From Alphaproteobacteria bacterium (lineage in GTDB: Bacteria; Pseudomonadota; Alphaproteobacteria; Micropepsales; Micropepsaceae): a stretch of 64,000 bases of DNA. The DNA lies in the NCBI GenBank assembly GCA_003158585.1, contig PMKE01000067.1, forward strand, positions 1 through 64,000. Reading direction: 5' to 3'. Below the pieces are notes generated by a model. The model was not told where the DNA came from. It made no database searches and worked only from the letters and a program-made list of their open reading frames with translations. Of this stretch, positions 35,534 to 44,712 are shown piece after piece. How positions within the stretch are numbered: the stretch's first letter is position 1; each line of letters opens with the position of its first letter. The position numbers and the translations under genes were made by a program.

Positions 35534-35719
35534 ACAGGACAGCGCGGACGGAAGCAGAATTTTCGAGCGTGCGCATGACGCAGCGTCCGCGTAACCATCC
35601 GGCGGTTTTGCTGCGGGACTCATTCTTCACCGCTGCGAGTTGTGCTAAAGAAGATGTCGGTGCGAGTCTTGCCGCTGGGGAATGCGCCGTCTTCACTTGG
35701 GGCCATCGCGACACTGCGG

Positions 35720-36811
35720 ATGACACATCCCGCAACATTCATCGTCGAAAAACTGCCGCCACAGGAGATGCTTGCGCCTCTGTGGCGTGAGTTCGACCGA
35801 ACCGGCTCGCATTCCTTCTTCTTGAGCTGGACGTGGATGGGTACGCTGCTCGGCTTGCTGCCGTCTCCGCCGATGCTGCTGAAGGCCATGCGGGGGGCCG
35901 AGGTCGTCGGCTTGTCGCTACTGGCCAGGCGGCAAGCGAAGATCAGGGGCGTTCTGCCGGTCAAGCAGGCTTGGCTCAACGCCACAGGCGATCCCAACTT
36001 CGATTGCGTCATGCTGGAGCACAACGGCTTTGCGACGGTGGGCAATGACGGCACCGGGCTGCTGCCTATCTTTATCGAATGGTGTGCGCGCGGCGGTATC
36101 GACGCCGGCGAGCTGATCGTTCCAGGCGCAGAGCCCGGCGCAATGGAAGGAGCAGGGGCGGGGCTGATTGTGGTCGAACGGCGCCACGCCGCCTATCGCA
36201 CGCCGCTCTCCGGCATCGGCGCGGGCGGGCTTGAGTCCGTCATCAGCCGCAACGCCCGCCAGCAGCTTCGCCGCAGTAGGCGCGACTACGAAACGCTGTC
36301 GCTGGAAGTGGCGAAGGACGAAGTGGCCGCGCTCGACATTTTCGCGCAATTGAAAGACCTGCATGTGCGCTCGTGGACGCGAAGAGGGCGCCGCCACGCC
36401 TTCACCTCTCCGTTCTTCGAGACCTTCCACTGCGCGATGATCGCAGCAGGCATGAAGGACGGCAGCGTCGACTTGCTGCGCGTGGCGGCGGGCGGGCATA
36501 CGCTCGGCTGCCTCTACAATTTCCGGCGGGGCGGCGTGGTGTCGAGCTATCAGAGCGGTTTCGACGACGAGAAGCCGGGGCTGCGTCCCGGCTATCTGTG
36601 TCACGCGATGGCGATAGAGCACTACGCGGCGGCGGGCCTGACCTATTACGATTTTCTGGCTGGCACCAACCGGCTGAAGCAGTCTTTCGGCACCGAGCAG
36701 TACGAACTCGTCTGGCGGCATTACCGCAAACCGACCTTGGCTTTCCGCGCCGAAAGCATCGCGCGCAAGGCCGTCGCGCTCGTCAGGCGCAAGGCTCCAA
36801 AGGTGGGATAA
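35720..36811 (+). CDS. CelD/BcsL-family (GNAT-fold) acyltransferase
   Basis: 363 residues from the ATG at 35720; in-frame starts at 35642 (GTG) and 35654 (ATG) are possible. The pattern (FFLSWTWMGTLLGLLP, NARQQLRRSRRDYE, YDFLAGTNRLKQSFGT) is that of the Acetyltransf_6/CelD (BcsL) group, which acylates sugars or nucleotide-linked intermediates in exopolysaccharide pathways. The C-terminal 91 bases overlap the convergent GT2 gene. Confidence 0.8.
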   Translation: MTHPATFIVEKLPPQEMLAPLWREFDRTGSHSFFLSWTWMGTLLGLLPSPPMLLKAMRGAEVVGLSLLARRQAKIRGVLPVKQAWLNATGDPNFDCVMLEHNGFATVGNDGTGLLPIFIEWCARGGIDAGELIVPGAEPGAMEGAGAGLIVVERRHAAYRTPLSGIGAGGLESVISRNARQQLRRSRRDYETLSLEVAKDEVAALDIFAQLKDLHVRSWTRRGRRHAFTSPFFETFHCAMIAAGMKDGSVDLLRVAAGGHTLGCLYNFRRGGVVSSYQSGFDDEKPGLRPGYLCHAMAIEHYAAAGLTYYDFLAGTNRLKQSFGTEQYELVWRHYRKPTLAFRAESIARKAVALVRRKAPKVG

Positions 36812-37716
36812 AGCAGGAAGGACTGCATACCGAATTCGCGCGCGTGACGGGGCCGCCCGTTCGCCAGGGCGACGCGGGATAGTTCCAGCATGTCCCAGGC
36901 TCGGATGGCACGAGCGAGGCGCCGCAGATGCGGGCTCTTCACCTCGATCTCGCTGTGCAGCGTCGCAAGCGAGGCGAACAGCGCCTTCTCCTCGCGCTCG
37001 AAGGAGCGGTAAAGACTGACGTGGTGGCTGACGTCGAGATCGCCGACCACGGTCGAGCGGAACAGGATCTTCGCCGCGCGATCGACGATGCGCAACGACA
37101 GGTCGCGGTCTTCCGCCAGATTGGTCTTCTCCCAATAGAGCCCCGCGTCGAACAAGAGCTGCCGCGCGGCCACCAGCGTGTCGGTGTGCAAGGTGCGGTG
37201 GCGCAAGAGGCCCGCCATGTTCCTCGGCGGGACGCGGAAGATGTCGAGTTCCCCGGAGACGGCATGGCGCTGCAAAGTCTTTCGCGCGGGCGCGTAGAGG
37301 TCGGGGTCCTGCACCTTGCCGTGCGCGCTGGTCTGCATGGCGGCGAAGAACAGGTCGGCGCCCTGGTTGGTCATAGCGCGGACGGCCGTGGAAAGGTGAT
37401 CGTTGCGCACCCAGCGGTCGTCGTCGTCGCAGAAGGCGACGAACTTGCCGCGCGCCAGCTTGATGCCCTTGTTGCGCATCCGCGACGGCCCGCCGGGCTG
37501 GCGGTCGTCCGGGGCCTTGAGGTGAAACTGGAAGCGCTGGTCCAGGTCGCGCTTGATATCGTCATAGGCGGCGACCGTCTCGCCGGAGGAACCGTCGTCC
37601 ACCACGATGCATTCGAGATCGCGCTGGTCCTGCTCCGCGACGCAACGCAGCAGCCGGCCCAGGCTGGCTGGTCGGTTGCGGGTGGCAATGACGACGGAAA
37701 CGACCGGCTCGCTCAT
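36721..37716 (-). CDS. GT2-family glycosyltransferase (paralogue B)
   Basis: 331 residues; GT-A fold with SVVIATRNRPASLGRLL, VVDDGS and the CDDDDRW metal motif (DxD-type). A paralogue of the gene at 39395-40399 in length and motifs. Start overlaps the stop of the sulfotransferase at 37713 (ATGA). Its end overlaps the acyltransferase gene by 91 bases on the opposite strand; this is unusually long, but both frames keep normal family length. Confidence 0.87.
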   Translation of the reverse strand: MSEPVVSVVIATRNRPASLGRLLRCVAEQDQRDLECIVVDDGSSGETVAAYDDIKRDLDQRFQFHLKAPDDRQPGGPSRMRNKGIKLARGKFVAFCDDDDRWVRNDHLSTAVRAMTNQGADLFFAAMQTSAHGKVQDPDLYAPARKTLQRHAVSGELDIFRVPPRNMAGLLRHRTLHTDTLVAARQLLFDAGLYWEKTNLAEDRDLSLRIVDRAAKILFRSTVVGDLDVSHHVSLYRSFEREEKALFASLATLHSEIEVKSPHLRRLARAIRAWDMLELSRVALANGRPRHAREFGMQSFLLYPTFGALRLTSATALRAMLSARKAKVGLR

Positions 37717-38561
37717 GGGCGCGCCAGTTCCCGAGGGATTTCCGCAGTGGCCGGCTCGCGCCGCTCATACAGTTCCTGAAAGCTGTATCCGAACGCATTG
37801 ATTTCATGTTCGAAACGACGCTCGACGAATCGGACCTCCGCCTCGCACCACAGCCGCTTCAAGAGATTGCGGAGCGGCTGGGGACCGTCGCGGTATTGCC
37901 GTTTCGTCCAGCTCTGGAAATAGCGGTTGTTGAAGCCGCCCTTGAAGACGCCGGCATCCATTCCCGGTTCGAGATGCAGGAAGTCCTCGACCTTTCTGGT
38001 CCACGGCACGGGCTCCCTGGTCACGTCGTCGTAGCGAAGCAGCAGGCTGTGGCGCAGATGGGGAAGGTCCTCGGCCAAAGTGCGCTGGCAGGCGAGCCAG
38101 TTGCGGATCAGGAGCGACAGCGGCGCCTTGAAGTACTCGTAGCTCCACTTCCTGATCGCCAGCGCGTAGGCGACCGGGTGCCTCGAAACGAAGATGAAGC
38201 TCGAATCGGGGAACGCCGCCTGCAAGAAGCGCGAACGCAGGATATTGGCAGGCGACTTCTCGCAGAGCACCGGCTTGGAGAGGTCCCAGTACGGCTCCCA
38301 GACGGCGAACAATCGCACTGCCGCCTCAGCCGCGAGCGGCGAATGCTCCGTCATGTGGGCGTCCGGATGAAGACCGAACCGTGCCGGCCCGCCGAGCGCG
38401 TCCTCCTTTAGGTAGAGAGACTGAAGGAACTGCCCTTCGTCCTCGCCAACGCCCGTATCGGTAAGGCGGCTGACCCGCGGATGCGTGCCGACAAGCTGGT
38501 AGGCGGCGCTGGTTCCGCTGCGGGGCATCCCGCCGATGAAGACGAAGCGATGGTCTATCAT
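37713..38561 (-). CDS. Sulfotransferase-family protein (paralogue B)
   Basis: 282 residues. PAPS-binding motifs are visible: FIGGMPRSGTSA (5'-phosphosulfate loop, 8-19) and FVSRHPVAYALAIRKW (3'-phosphate site). No membrane span. It would sulfate a hydroxyl of a sugar or a glycolipid; substrate unknown. Six bases separate it from its neighbour paralogue A, so both lie in one minus-strand operon with the two GT2 genes. Confidence 0.88.
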   Translation of the reverse strand: MIDHRFVFIGGMPRSGTSAAYQLVGTHPRVSRLTDTGVGEDEGQFLQSLYLKEDALGGPARFGLHPDAHMTEHSPLAAEAAVRLFAVWEPYWDLSKPVLCEKSPANILRSRFLQAAFPDSSFIFVSRHPVAYALAIRKWSYEYFKAPLSLLIRNWLACQRTLAEDLPHLRHSLLLRYDDVTREPVPWTRKVEDFLHLEPGMDAGVFKGGFNNRYFQSWTKRQYRDGPQPLRNLLKRLWCEAEVRFVERRFEHEINAFGYSFQELYERREPATAEIPRELARP

Positions 38562-38567
38562 GTTTCT

Positions 38568-39374
38568 CTACGACGCCCCTGTTGAAAGTCCGAACTCGCG
38601 GAAGCTGTAGCCGTAAGCGTTGATTTCCCGTTCGTAGCGCCATTCGACGTACTCGGCCTCGGCAAGGCTGAGGAGATGCTTCGCCTTGTTACGCAGCGGT
38701 TCGCGGCCGTCGCGATAGTCTCTGGCCGACCAGCTGCGGTAGTAACGGTCGTTGTGTCCGGGCCTCAGAATCGTCGAGTCCATGCCCGGCCCGACTTCCA
38801 GGAAATCCTCCAGCTTCTTTGTCCAGGCGGCAGGATCGCGCGTCAGGTCGTCATAGCGCACGACGATCGCGCGGTGCAGGAACCGCAAGTCTTCGTTCAA
38901 AGTGCGATAACAGGCCAGCCAGTTCCTGATCGTCGTCAAGACGGAGACGTGCCAGTCCCATTTCCTGATCGCCAGCGAATAGGCGAGGGGATGCCGCGAC
39001 ACGAAGATGAAGCTCGAAGCGGGGAACGCGGCCTGCAGGAAACGCGCACGCACGATGTTGGGCGGCGATTTCTCACACAGCACCGGCTTCGAGATGTCCC
39101 AATACGGAGCCCAGGCGCCGAACAGCCGCTCCCGTGCCGTGGCGAGCGAAGGCGATGACTCGGTCAGATGGGCGAGGGGATTGAGGCCCAAGCGGCCCGG
39201 CGCCCCCAATTCGGGTCCGGTCGGATAAACGTTCTGCAACCACTGGCCTTCGTCTTCGATGACCCGCGTGTTCGTCAGGCGGCTGATTTCCTGGTGGGAG
39301 CCGAGCAGGCGGTAGACGGCGCTGGTGCCGCTGCGCGGCATGCCTCCGATGAAAACATAGCGATGATCGTCCAT
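38568..39374 (-). CDS. Sulfotransferase-family protein (paralogue A)
   Basis: 268 residues, the same fold and motifs as paralogue B (FIGGMPRSGTSAVYRLLGSH; FVSRHPLAYSLAIRKWDW). I set the ATG at 39374; the open frame runs to 39827 through the neighbouring GT2 gene and is not credible. Clearly a tandem duplicate with paralogue B, judging by the shared ENxxxxxGYSFxE end and middle segments. Confidence 0.88.
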   Translation of the reverse strand: MDDHRYVFIGGMPRSGTSAVYRLLGSHQEISRLTNTRVIEDEGQWLQNVYPTGPELGAPGRLGLNPLAHLTESSPSLATARERLFGAWAPYWDISKPVLCEKSPPNIVRARFLQAAFPASSFIFVSRHPLAYSLAIRKWDWHVSVLTTIRNWLACYRTLNEDLRFLHRAIVVRYDDLTRDPAAWTKKLEDFLEVGPGMDSTILRPGHNDRYYRSWSARDYRDGREPLRNKAKHLLSLAEAEYVEWRYEREINAYGYSFREFGLSTGAS

Positions 39375-39394
39375 GCCCGGTCCCGCTTGCTCTC

Positions 39395-40399
39395 TCACGG
39401 CGCTTCGGTGCGGTTTGGCGCGACGGCAGTATTCGTCAAACCCCCGACCGTACTCCTGGCCAGCAATCCGAACGCCGCCGCCGTCGGACGCAACAGGATG
39501 GATTGCAGCGCGAGTTCCCTCGCCCGGCCGTTTTGTCCCGCGTCGAGCGCGCCTTGCGCCAGTTCGACCAGCATCCAGGCGCGATAACCGCGCGCCACGC
39601 GGCGCAACGCACCGTCCTGGATGACCGTCTCCGCATGCAGCATCGCCAGGATGATGAACTGCCGGATTTCGTCTTCCGTGTAGGAGCGGCAGAGGCCCGT
39701 TTGGATCGTGCGGTCGTAATCGGCCACGACGGTCGAGCGGTAGAGCACCTTCTCGGCGCGGTCGAGCAGCCGCAGACCCAAATCGCGGTCCTCGGCCATC
39801 ATCAGTTTTTCCCAGTAGAGGCCGCACGCCTCAAGCAGATGCCGCGAGGCGACGGTGCTGTCGCAATGCAGAAACATGTATTTCATACTGACGGCGCGGT
39901 CCTGGCGCGACACCTCGAACACATCCGTTTCGCCGCGCACAGGGTTGCGTGTGAGAGGCGCGCGCGCGGTGCCGTAGAAATCAGGTCCGATCACGCTGCC
40001 GTTCCGGCTCGTCTGAAGGTTCGCGAAATAAAGATCGCCGCCGTGCGCCTTCAGCGTACGGAGGGCGACGCTCAAATGGTCGTTGCGCACCCAGCGGTCG
40101 TCGTCGTCGCAGAAGGCGATGAACTCCCCGCGGGCCGCCTTGATGCCGCGGTTGCGCGCGCGCGACGGGCCTCCCGGCTGACGCTCGTCAGGCGGCCTCG
40201 GAAGTAGCCGGAAGCGCTCGTCGAGTTCCCGCCAGATTTCGTCGTAAGCTGCGACGGTTTCGGCGGACGAACCGTCATCCACCACGATGCATTCGAAGTC
40301 GTGCAGATACTGCTCCTTCACGCAGCGAAGCAAGCGGGCGAGGCAAGCGGCCCTGTCGCGCGTGGCGATCACAACGGATAGCGCGGGCTCTCTAATCAT
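39395..40399 (-). CDS. GT2-family glycosyltransferase (paralogue A)
   Basis: 334 residues from the ATG at 40399 (GAGCAGG upstream; alternative ATG at 40435). SVVIATRDRAACLARLLRC, VVDDGSS and CDDDDRW define the GT-A domain; the C-terminal ~100 residues are helical. It is the first gene of the four-gene GT2-ST-ST-GT2 operon. Confidence 0.88.
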   Translation of the reverse strand: MIREPALSVVIATRDRAACLARLLRCVKEQYLHDFECIVVDDGSSAETVAAYDEIWRELDERFRLLPRPPDERQPGGPSRARNRGIKAARGEFIAFCDDDDRWVRNDHLSVALRTLKAHGGDLYFANLQTSRNGSVIGPDFYGTARAPLTRNPVRGETDVFEVSRQDRAVSMKYMFLHCDSTVASRHLLEACGLYWEKLMMAEDRDLGLRLLDRAEKVLYRSTVVADYDRTIQTGLCRSYTEDEIRQFIILAMLHAETVIQDGALRRVARGYRAWMLVELAQGALDAGQNGRARELALQSILLRPTAAAFGLLARSTVGGLTNTAVAPNRTEAP

Positions 40400-40719
40400 C
40401 CTGCTCAATGTCGCTGAATCGTGCCGAAGCATCACTATGACGGATGTGTGTTACAAGTATCTGCCGTTCCTGAAAACATGGAAAATACCGAGTGTGCGCG
40501 CCAAGCCGCGCCTTCCGTCGGAGCACGCAGGAAGTTTCCCGTGCGTCACACGATATGCGTTGGAGCATTCATGCAACATTGAAATCTCTTCTGTTGCGTA
40601 TACGGAAAAATACTTCAGATTGGTATTGAGCACGTCTTCCGAACACAGGTACTTCCCATCACGGTGCAGGAGTGCTTCGCGTACGTCACGTCAACTAATT
40701 CAGTGTCGGCAGAGGCGAA
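40400..40719. promoter_or_regulatory. Divergent low-GC region upstream of two GT2 genes
   Basis: About 320 bases, with visibly more A and T than the flanks. It must hold the promoters of the GT2/sulfotransferase operon (minus) and the GT2-ligase-acyltransferase run (plus). TTGAGC near 40626 could be a -35, but no matching -10 was found, and there are no clear palindromes. Confidence 0.4.
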
Positions 40720-41655
40720 ATGAATCAACCGATTTCGATCTGCGTCGTGATCCCGGCGCGCAATGCTGCCGACACGCTGGCGAGAGCGATCGATTCCGTT
40801 CTGGCACAAACGCGCTCCGCATCGGAGATCGTGGTGGTGGACGACGCCGGCACCGACGACACGGCCGCGGTGGCGCGCGCCTATCGCGCACAAGGCGTAA
40901 TGCTTGTCACGTTACACGCGCGGCGCGGCGCGGCAGGCGCCAGGAACGCCGGCATCGCGGCGGCCGGCGGCAACTGGATCGCCTTCCTGGATGCGGACGA
41001 CGAATGGCTCCCCGCCAAACTCGAACAACAGGCGGAGGCGATTGGCAGGCAACCCGATGCGTCGCTCGTCTTCTGCGCCTCGGAAGAATTCCTGCCGGAC
41101 GGCAAGAGCCTCGGCGATACCTTTAGCGGCGGGCAGGCGAGTACCGGCAGGGACGCCTGGAAAGCGCTGCTGAAGACCAATTTCGTGGCGACGCCCACGG
41201 TCATGGCGCCGCGCGCCTTGCTGGTCCGCCTGGGCGGTTTCGACGAGAACCTCGGCGTGGGCGAGGACCAGGACATGTGGATCAAGCTCGCGCTCGCCGG
41301 GCATCTCGCCTATGTTCCGGAACGCTTGGTGCGCGTTCACGTGCGCCCGAAGAGTCTGTCGGCCTACAGAGCGGCAGATCAATCCCGGCACATGCTGCCG
41401 ATGATCGAGCGTCATTTGCGTCAGCAGGGCAGCCGTCTCAGCAAGGCGGAGATGCGCGGCATCCTGGGCGAGCGGCTCGGTAACGCCGGCAGGATCGCAT
41501 TTGCGCACGGCGATCTCAGGCATGGCGCCGCGTTCGCCCTGCGCGCGGCCATGCTCGGACACCGTCCGCTGGCGGCTTTCGCCCAGATAGCCAAGGCGCC
41601 CGTGTCGGCCTTTTTCAGACGGGCGGGAATGCCCCGCCGCCAAACGGCGCTATAG
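40720..41655 (+). CDS. GT2-family glycosyltransferase
   Basis: 311 residues; CVVIPARNAADTLARAIDSVLAQT, VVDDAGTDD and LDADDEWLP (metal site). CAGAGG precedes the ATG. It belongs to a different GT2 branch from the two paralogues on the other strand. It leads the run into the O-ligase-like gene, 12 bases downstream. Confidence 0.9.
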   Translation: MNQPISICVVIPARNAADTLARAIDSVLAQTRSASEIVVVDDAGTDDTAAVARAYRAQGVMLVTLHARRGAAGARNAGIAAAGGNWIAFLDADDEWLPAKLEQQAEAIGRQPDASLVFCASEEFLPDGKSLGDTFSGGQASTGRDAWKALLKTNFVATPTVMAPRALLVRLGGFDENLGVGEDQDMWIKLALAGHLAYVPERLVRVHVRPKSLSAYRAADQSRHMLPMIERHLRQQGSRLSKAEMRGILGERLGNAGRIAFAHGDLRHGAAFALRAAMLGHRPLAAFAQIAKAPVSAFFRRAGMPRRQTAL

Positions 41656-41667
41656 AGGAAGCAATCC

Positions 41668-42948
41668 GTGCGCGAAATCGTTCTCATAGTGGCAATCCTG
41701 GCCGCGCTCGGCATGACGTTCCGTTATCCGTTCGTGGGCATTCTGCTGTGGACATGGTTCACGCTTCAAAACCCGCACCGGGAAGCCTTCGGCTTCCCCG
41801 ATTCCGCCAATGTGGTGATCGCCGCCGTCACGCTCATGTCGCTGCTGCTCTCGAAGGATCGCAAGCTGCCGCCGAACGGTTTCATCCTGTGGACCATGAT
41901 CGCGCTGCTCGCCTGGATGACGTTCAACTCGTTCTTCGCCTACGACCCGGCCTGGTCTTGGCCTTATTGGGACAGGACCTGGAAGACTTTTGCGCTCGGT
42001 ATTCTGATAGCCGCCGCGACCACCAACCGCGTGCGCCTCCACGCCCTGCTCTGGATCGCCGTCGTGTCGCTGTTCTATTTCGGCGTGAAGGGCGGGCTCT
42101 TCACCATCCTGACCGGCGGGCACAACCACGTTCTCGGGCCGCCCGGCACGATGATCACCGACAACAACCAGCTGGCCGTCGCCCTGCTGATGACGTTGCC
42201 GTTCGCCCATTACCTGCGGAGTCAGAGCACCGACAAGCGCGTGCGCCTGGCGCTGATGGCCGGCATGGTTCTGACCGTTCTCGGCGTGATCGGAACCTAT
42301 TCGCGTGGCGCGCTGGTCGGCTTGGCCGCACTGGGGCTGGTCGGCCTGCTGCGTATGAAGAACCGGTTCTTATATCTGGCCGTCGGCGCCGTGCTGGTCG
42401 TGTTCGTTTTCCAGTTCATGCCGGACAAGTACTTCGACCGCATGAACACGATGAACTCGGTCGACGCGGTGCAGACCGACCAGTCGTTCCACGGCCGTCT
42501 CGTCGCCTGGGAGGTTGCCTACCGCTACGCCAACGACCATTTTCCGTTCGGCGCGGGTTTCTATGGGCCGCAGCTCGCTCCGGTCTTCCATTCCTACTTC
42601 CCCCGCGAGAAGAACCATGCCGCACACAGCATCTATTTCCAGGTGCTGGGTGAGCACGGCTATATCGGGCTGGCGATCTATCTGATGCTGCTGGCAGGGG
42701 CGTTCGTGTCGTGCTCGCGGATCTTGGCGCGGACGCGCGGACAGCCGGAACGACGATGGATCTATGAAATCGGAACTGCGATTCAAGCCAGTCTCGTCGT
42801 GTTCTGCGTCTCGGGCGCGGCGCTGAGCCTTGCCTATTACGATCTTTTCGTGATCGACGTTTCGCTGCTGCTGCCGCTCTGGGAAATTGCGAAGGGTGTG
42901 TCGAAGCGGCAGGCTTGGAGACCGGTTCCCGTCGCGGTTTCCGGGTGA
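41668..42948 (+). CDS. O-antigen ligase-like membrane protein, XrtA/PEP-CTERM-associated type
   Basis: 426 residues, about ten or eleven spans. The large periplasmic loop has DQSFHGRLVAWEVAYRYANDHFPFGAGFYG and HAAHSIYFQVLGEHGYIGL, typical of the Wzy_C superfamily; the overall pattern matches the 'O-glycosylation ligase, exosortase A-associated' group (TIGR03097). It would polymerise or attach lipid-linked sugars outside the inner membrane. GAGGAAG stands before the start. Confidence 0.87.
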   Translation: MREIVLIVAILAALGMTFRYPFVGILLWTWFTLQNPHREAFGFPDSANVVIAAVTLMSLLLSKDRKLPPNGFILWTMIALLAWMTFNSFFAYDPAWSWPYWDRTWKTFALGILIAAATTNRVRLHALLWIAVVSLFYFGVKGGLFTILTGGHNHVLGPPGTMITDNNQLAVALLMTLPFAHYLRSQSTDKRVRLALMAGMVLTVLGVIGTYSRGALVGLAALGLVGLLRMKNRFLYLAVGAVLVVFVFQFMPDKYFDRMNTMNSVDAVQTDQSFHGRLVAWEVAYRYANDHFPFGAGFYGPQLAPVFHSYFPREKNHAAHSIYFQVLGEHGYIGLAIYLMLLAGAFVSCSRILARTRGQPERRWIYEIGTAIQASLVVFCVSGAALSLAYYDLFVIDVSLLLPLWEIAKGVSKRQAWRPVPVAVSG

Positions 42949-42964
42949 GAGAGCCGCTCACGCC

Positions 42965-43972
42965 ATGACCGATGTTGCCGTTATTTCCTTCTCCTGCGAT
43001 GCGGCGCTGCGCAGCCTGTTCGATGCGAGCGGCAGCGCGGAAGGAAGCTGCGGCTGGTTCGAGGCGCTGGCGGAGACTACCCTCGCCCTGGGGGAAAGGG
43101 CGGTCCTGGCGGTCGCACGCGAAGCGGGAACGGCGATCGCCGCGTTGCCCCTCGTGCAGACGGCGGAAGGGATGCGCGCCCTCACGGCGCCCTATGCGAC
43201 GCGCTATGCGCCGGCGCTGGCGAATCTCGAAGGCGCGCGTTTGCTGGGGGCGCGGGCGCGGGAATACGCCGGCGGCGTGCTGCGGCTCGACGCCGTGGAC
43301 GAGGGCGATCCCGGTATGGCGGCTTATATCGAGGGACTTGCGGCGTCTGGGTTGACGGCCGCGCGTTACGACCACTTCGTCAACTGGTTCGAGCTGGTGA
43401 CTGATTTCGACAGCTACTGGAGGGGGCGCCCGTCGCGCCTGCGCACGACCGTGCGCCGCAAGCTGTTGCAGGCCTCGAATGCGGGCGCCGAATTTCAATG
43501 CTTCCGCAACGAATTTGACGACGCCGTCGCCATCTATCGAGACATCTACGGCAGTTCCTGGAAGGCCGAGGAACCGCATCCCGATTTCATTCCCGCCCTA
43601 GTGCGCAAGCTCGCGCCCGAGGTGCGGCTCGGCGTGATGACGCTGGCGGGCGAGGCGGTAGCGGCACAAATTTGGCTGGTGCGCGGCCGCAAGGCCACGA
43701 TTTTCAAGCTGGCGCATCGCGAAAGCGCGGCGGAGCATTCTCCCGGCACTTTGCTGACGCATTGGATGGCGCAAACGCTGATCCGCGAAGACGCCCTTAC
43801 GGAAATAGATTTCGGCCGCGGCGACGATACCTACAAACGCGACTGGCTCGGACATAAAAGAATGCGGATCGGTTTGATCGCGGCCGACCGGCGGACGCGG
43901 GCGGGACTTTCCGCCTTGCTGCGCGAGGTTATTCCTACGCGACTTTCGGCACGCCGCAAGCGGCGGAGCTGA
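42965..43972 (+). CDS. CelD/BcsL-family (GNAT-fold) acyltransferase
   Basis: 335 residues from the ATG at 42965; the open frame begins earlier, at 42887, within the ligase. Segments VRRKLLQASNAGAEFQC, GKATIFKLAHRES and EIDFGRGDDTYKRDWLG match the Acetyltransf_6 group. One of three related proteins in the window (with 35720 and 58017). It would modify sugars or link peptide-like decorations. Confidence 0.82.
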   Translation: MTDVAVISFSCDAALRSLFDASGSAEGSCGWFEALAETTLALGERAVLAVAREAGTAIAALPLVQTAEGMRALTAPYATRYAPALANLEGARLLGARAREYAGGVLRLDAVDEGDPGMAAYIEGLAASGLTAARYDHFVNWFELVTDFDSYWRGRPSRLRTTVRRKLLQASNAGAEFQCFRNEFDDAVAIYRDIYGSSWKAEEPHPDFIPALVRKLAPEVRLGVMTLAGEAVAAQIWLVRGRKATIFKLAHRESAAEHSPGTLLTHWMAQTLIREDALTEIDFGRGDDTYKRDWLGHKRMRIGLIAADRRTRAGLSALLREVIPTRLSARRKRRS

Positions 43973-44082
43973 ATTGTAAGTTCTCCTTACGGCAGAGTTT
44001 CTATCTACGCCCCGAAGCGATTGCGAGGGCAATGCCTGCTGTGCCACTGTGAGAACGGGCGTGCGGATCGGCGAGCAAGCCA

Positions 44083-44688
44083 ATGGCACCAGAAGCTCAG
44101 GTTTCAGAAATGTGGTCTTGGCTCCAATTCGTCGTATCTACCGTTCTGCCGGTGGCGGGGCGGGAATTACTGCATTGGCTCTACGAGTGGCAGGTCCTGG
44201 TTGCCGGAATACTCGCCATCCTGGCGGCGCGCATCTGGGGGCGTTCGGTGGTGCGTGCGGCCCGCTACGCCGCGCTGTCCGCCGGAGCCGAACCTGCGGT
44301 CGCGCAGAGGAGCGCCGCTGCGGCCGTAGTGCCTTTCGGTTCCGCCAAACCCAAGGCAAGAAAGCCGGAGATGCAGGACCATGTGTTCGCGCTGCGGGAA
44401 CAAATCCGCCTGACGCTGGGCAGAATGCCATGTACGGACGATGTGCTCTCCGCCGAACGCCTCGCCCTGTGCCGCAAAATCGCAGGAATGAAGCTGGGCG
44501 AGCTTCCGAAGGGCGCGCCGAAGACGATGGTGCAGAGTTACGAGGTCTTGCGCAGCGGCCTCTCTGCGCTCGGAGCGTTACGCGAAACCGACACCTGCCG
44601 GAGAGCCTGGGAGGCGCTGGTGCGCGTCAATTCGGACGCACGCGAGCTGGAAAAACCGGAAGCCGCTCCCGCCGCACGACGGGCGTAG
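44083..44688 (+). CDS. Protein of unknown function with one membrane span
   Basis: 201 residues: one span (VLVAGILAILAARIWG), a Pro/Ala linker, then a helical domain with LREQIRLTLGRMPCTDDVLSAERLALCRKIAGMKLGEL. Start uncertain: ATG at 44083 (GCGAG upstream) or 44110. Convergent with prsT. No family recognised. Confidence 0.6.
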   Translation: MAPEAQVSEMWSWLQFVVSTVLPVAGRELLHWLYEWQVLVAGILAILAARIWGRSVVRAARYAALSAGAEPAVAQRSAAAAVVPFGSAKPKARKPEMQDHVFALREQIRLTLGRMPCTDDVLSAERLALCRKIAGMKLGELPKGAPKTMVQSYEVLRSGLSALGALRETDTCRRAWEALVRVNSDARELEKPEAAPAARRA

Positions 44689-44712
44689 AGCAGCTTACAG
44701 CCTTCGAGTCCT

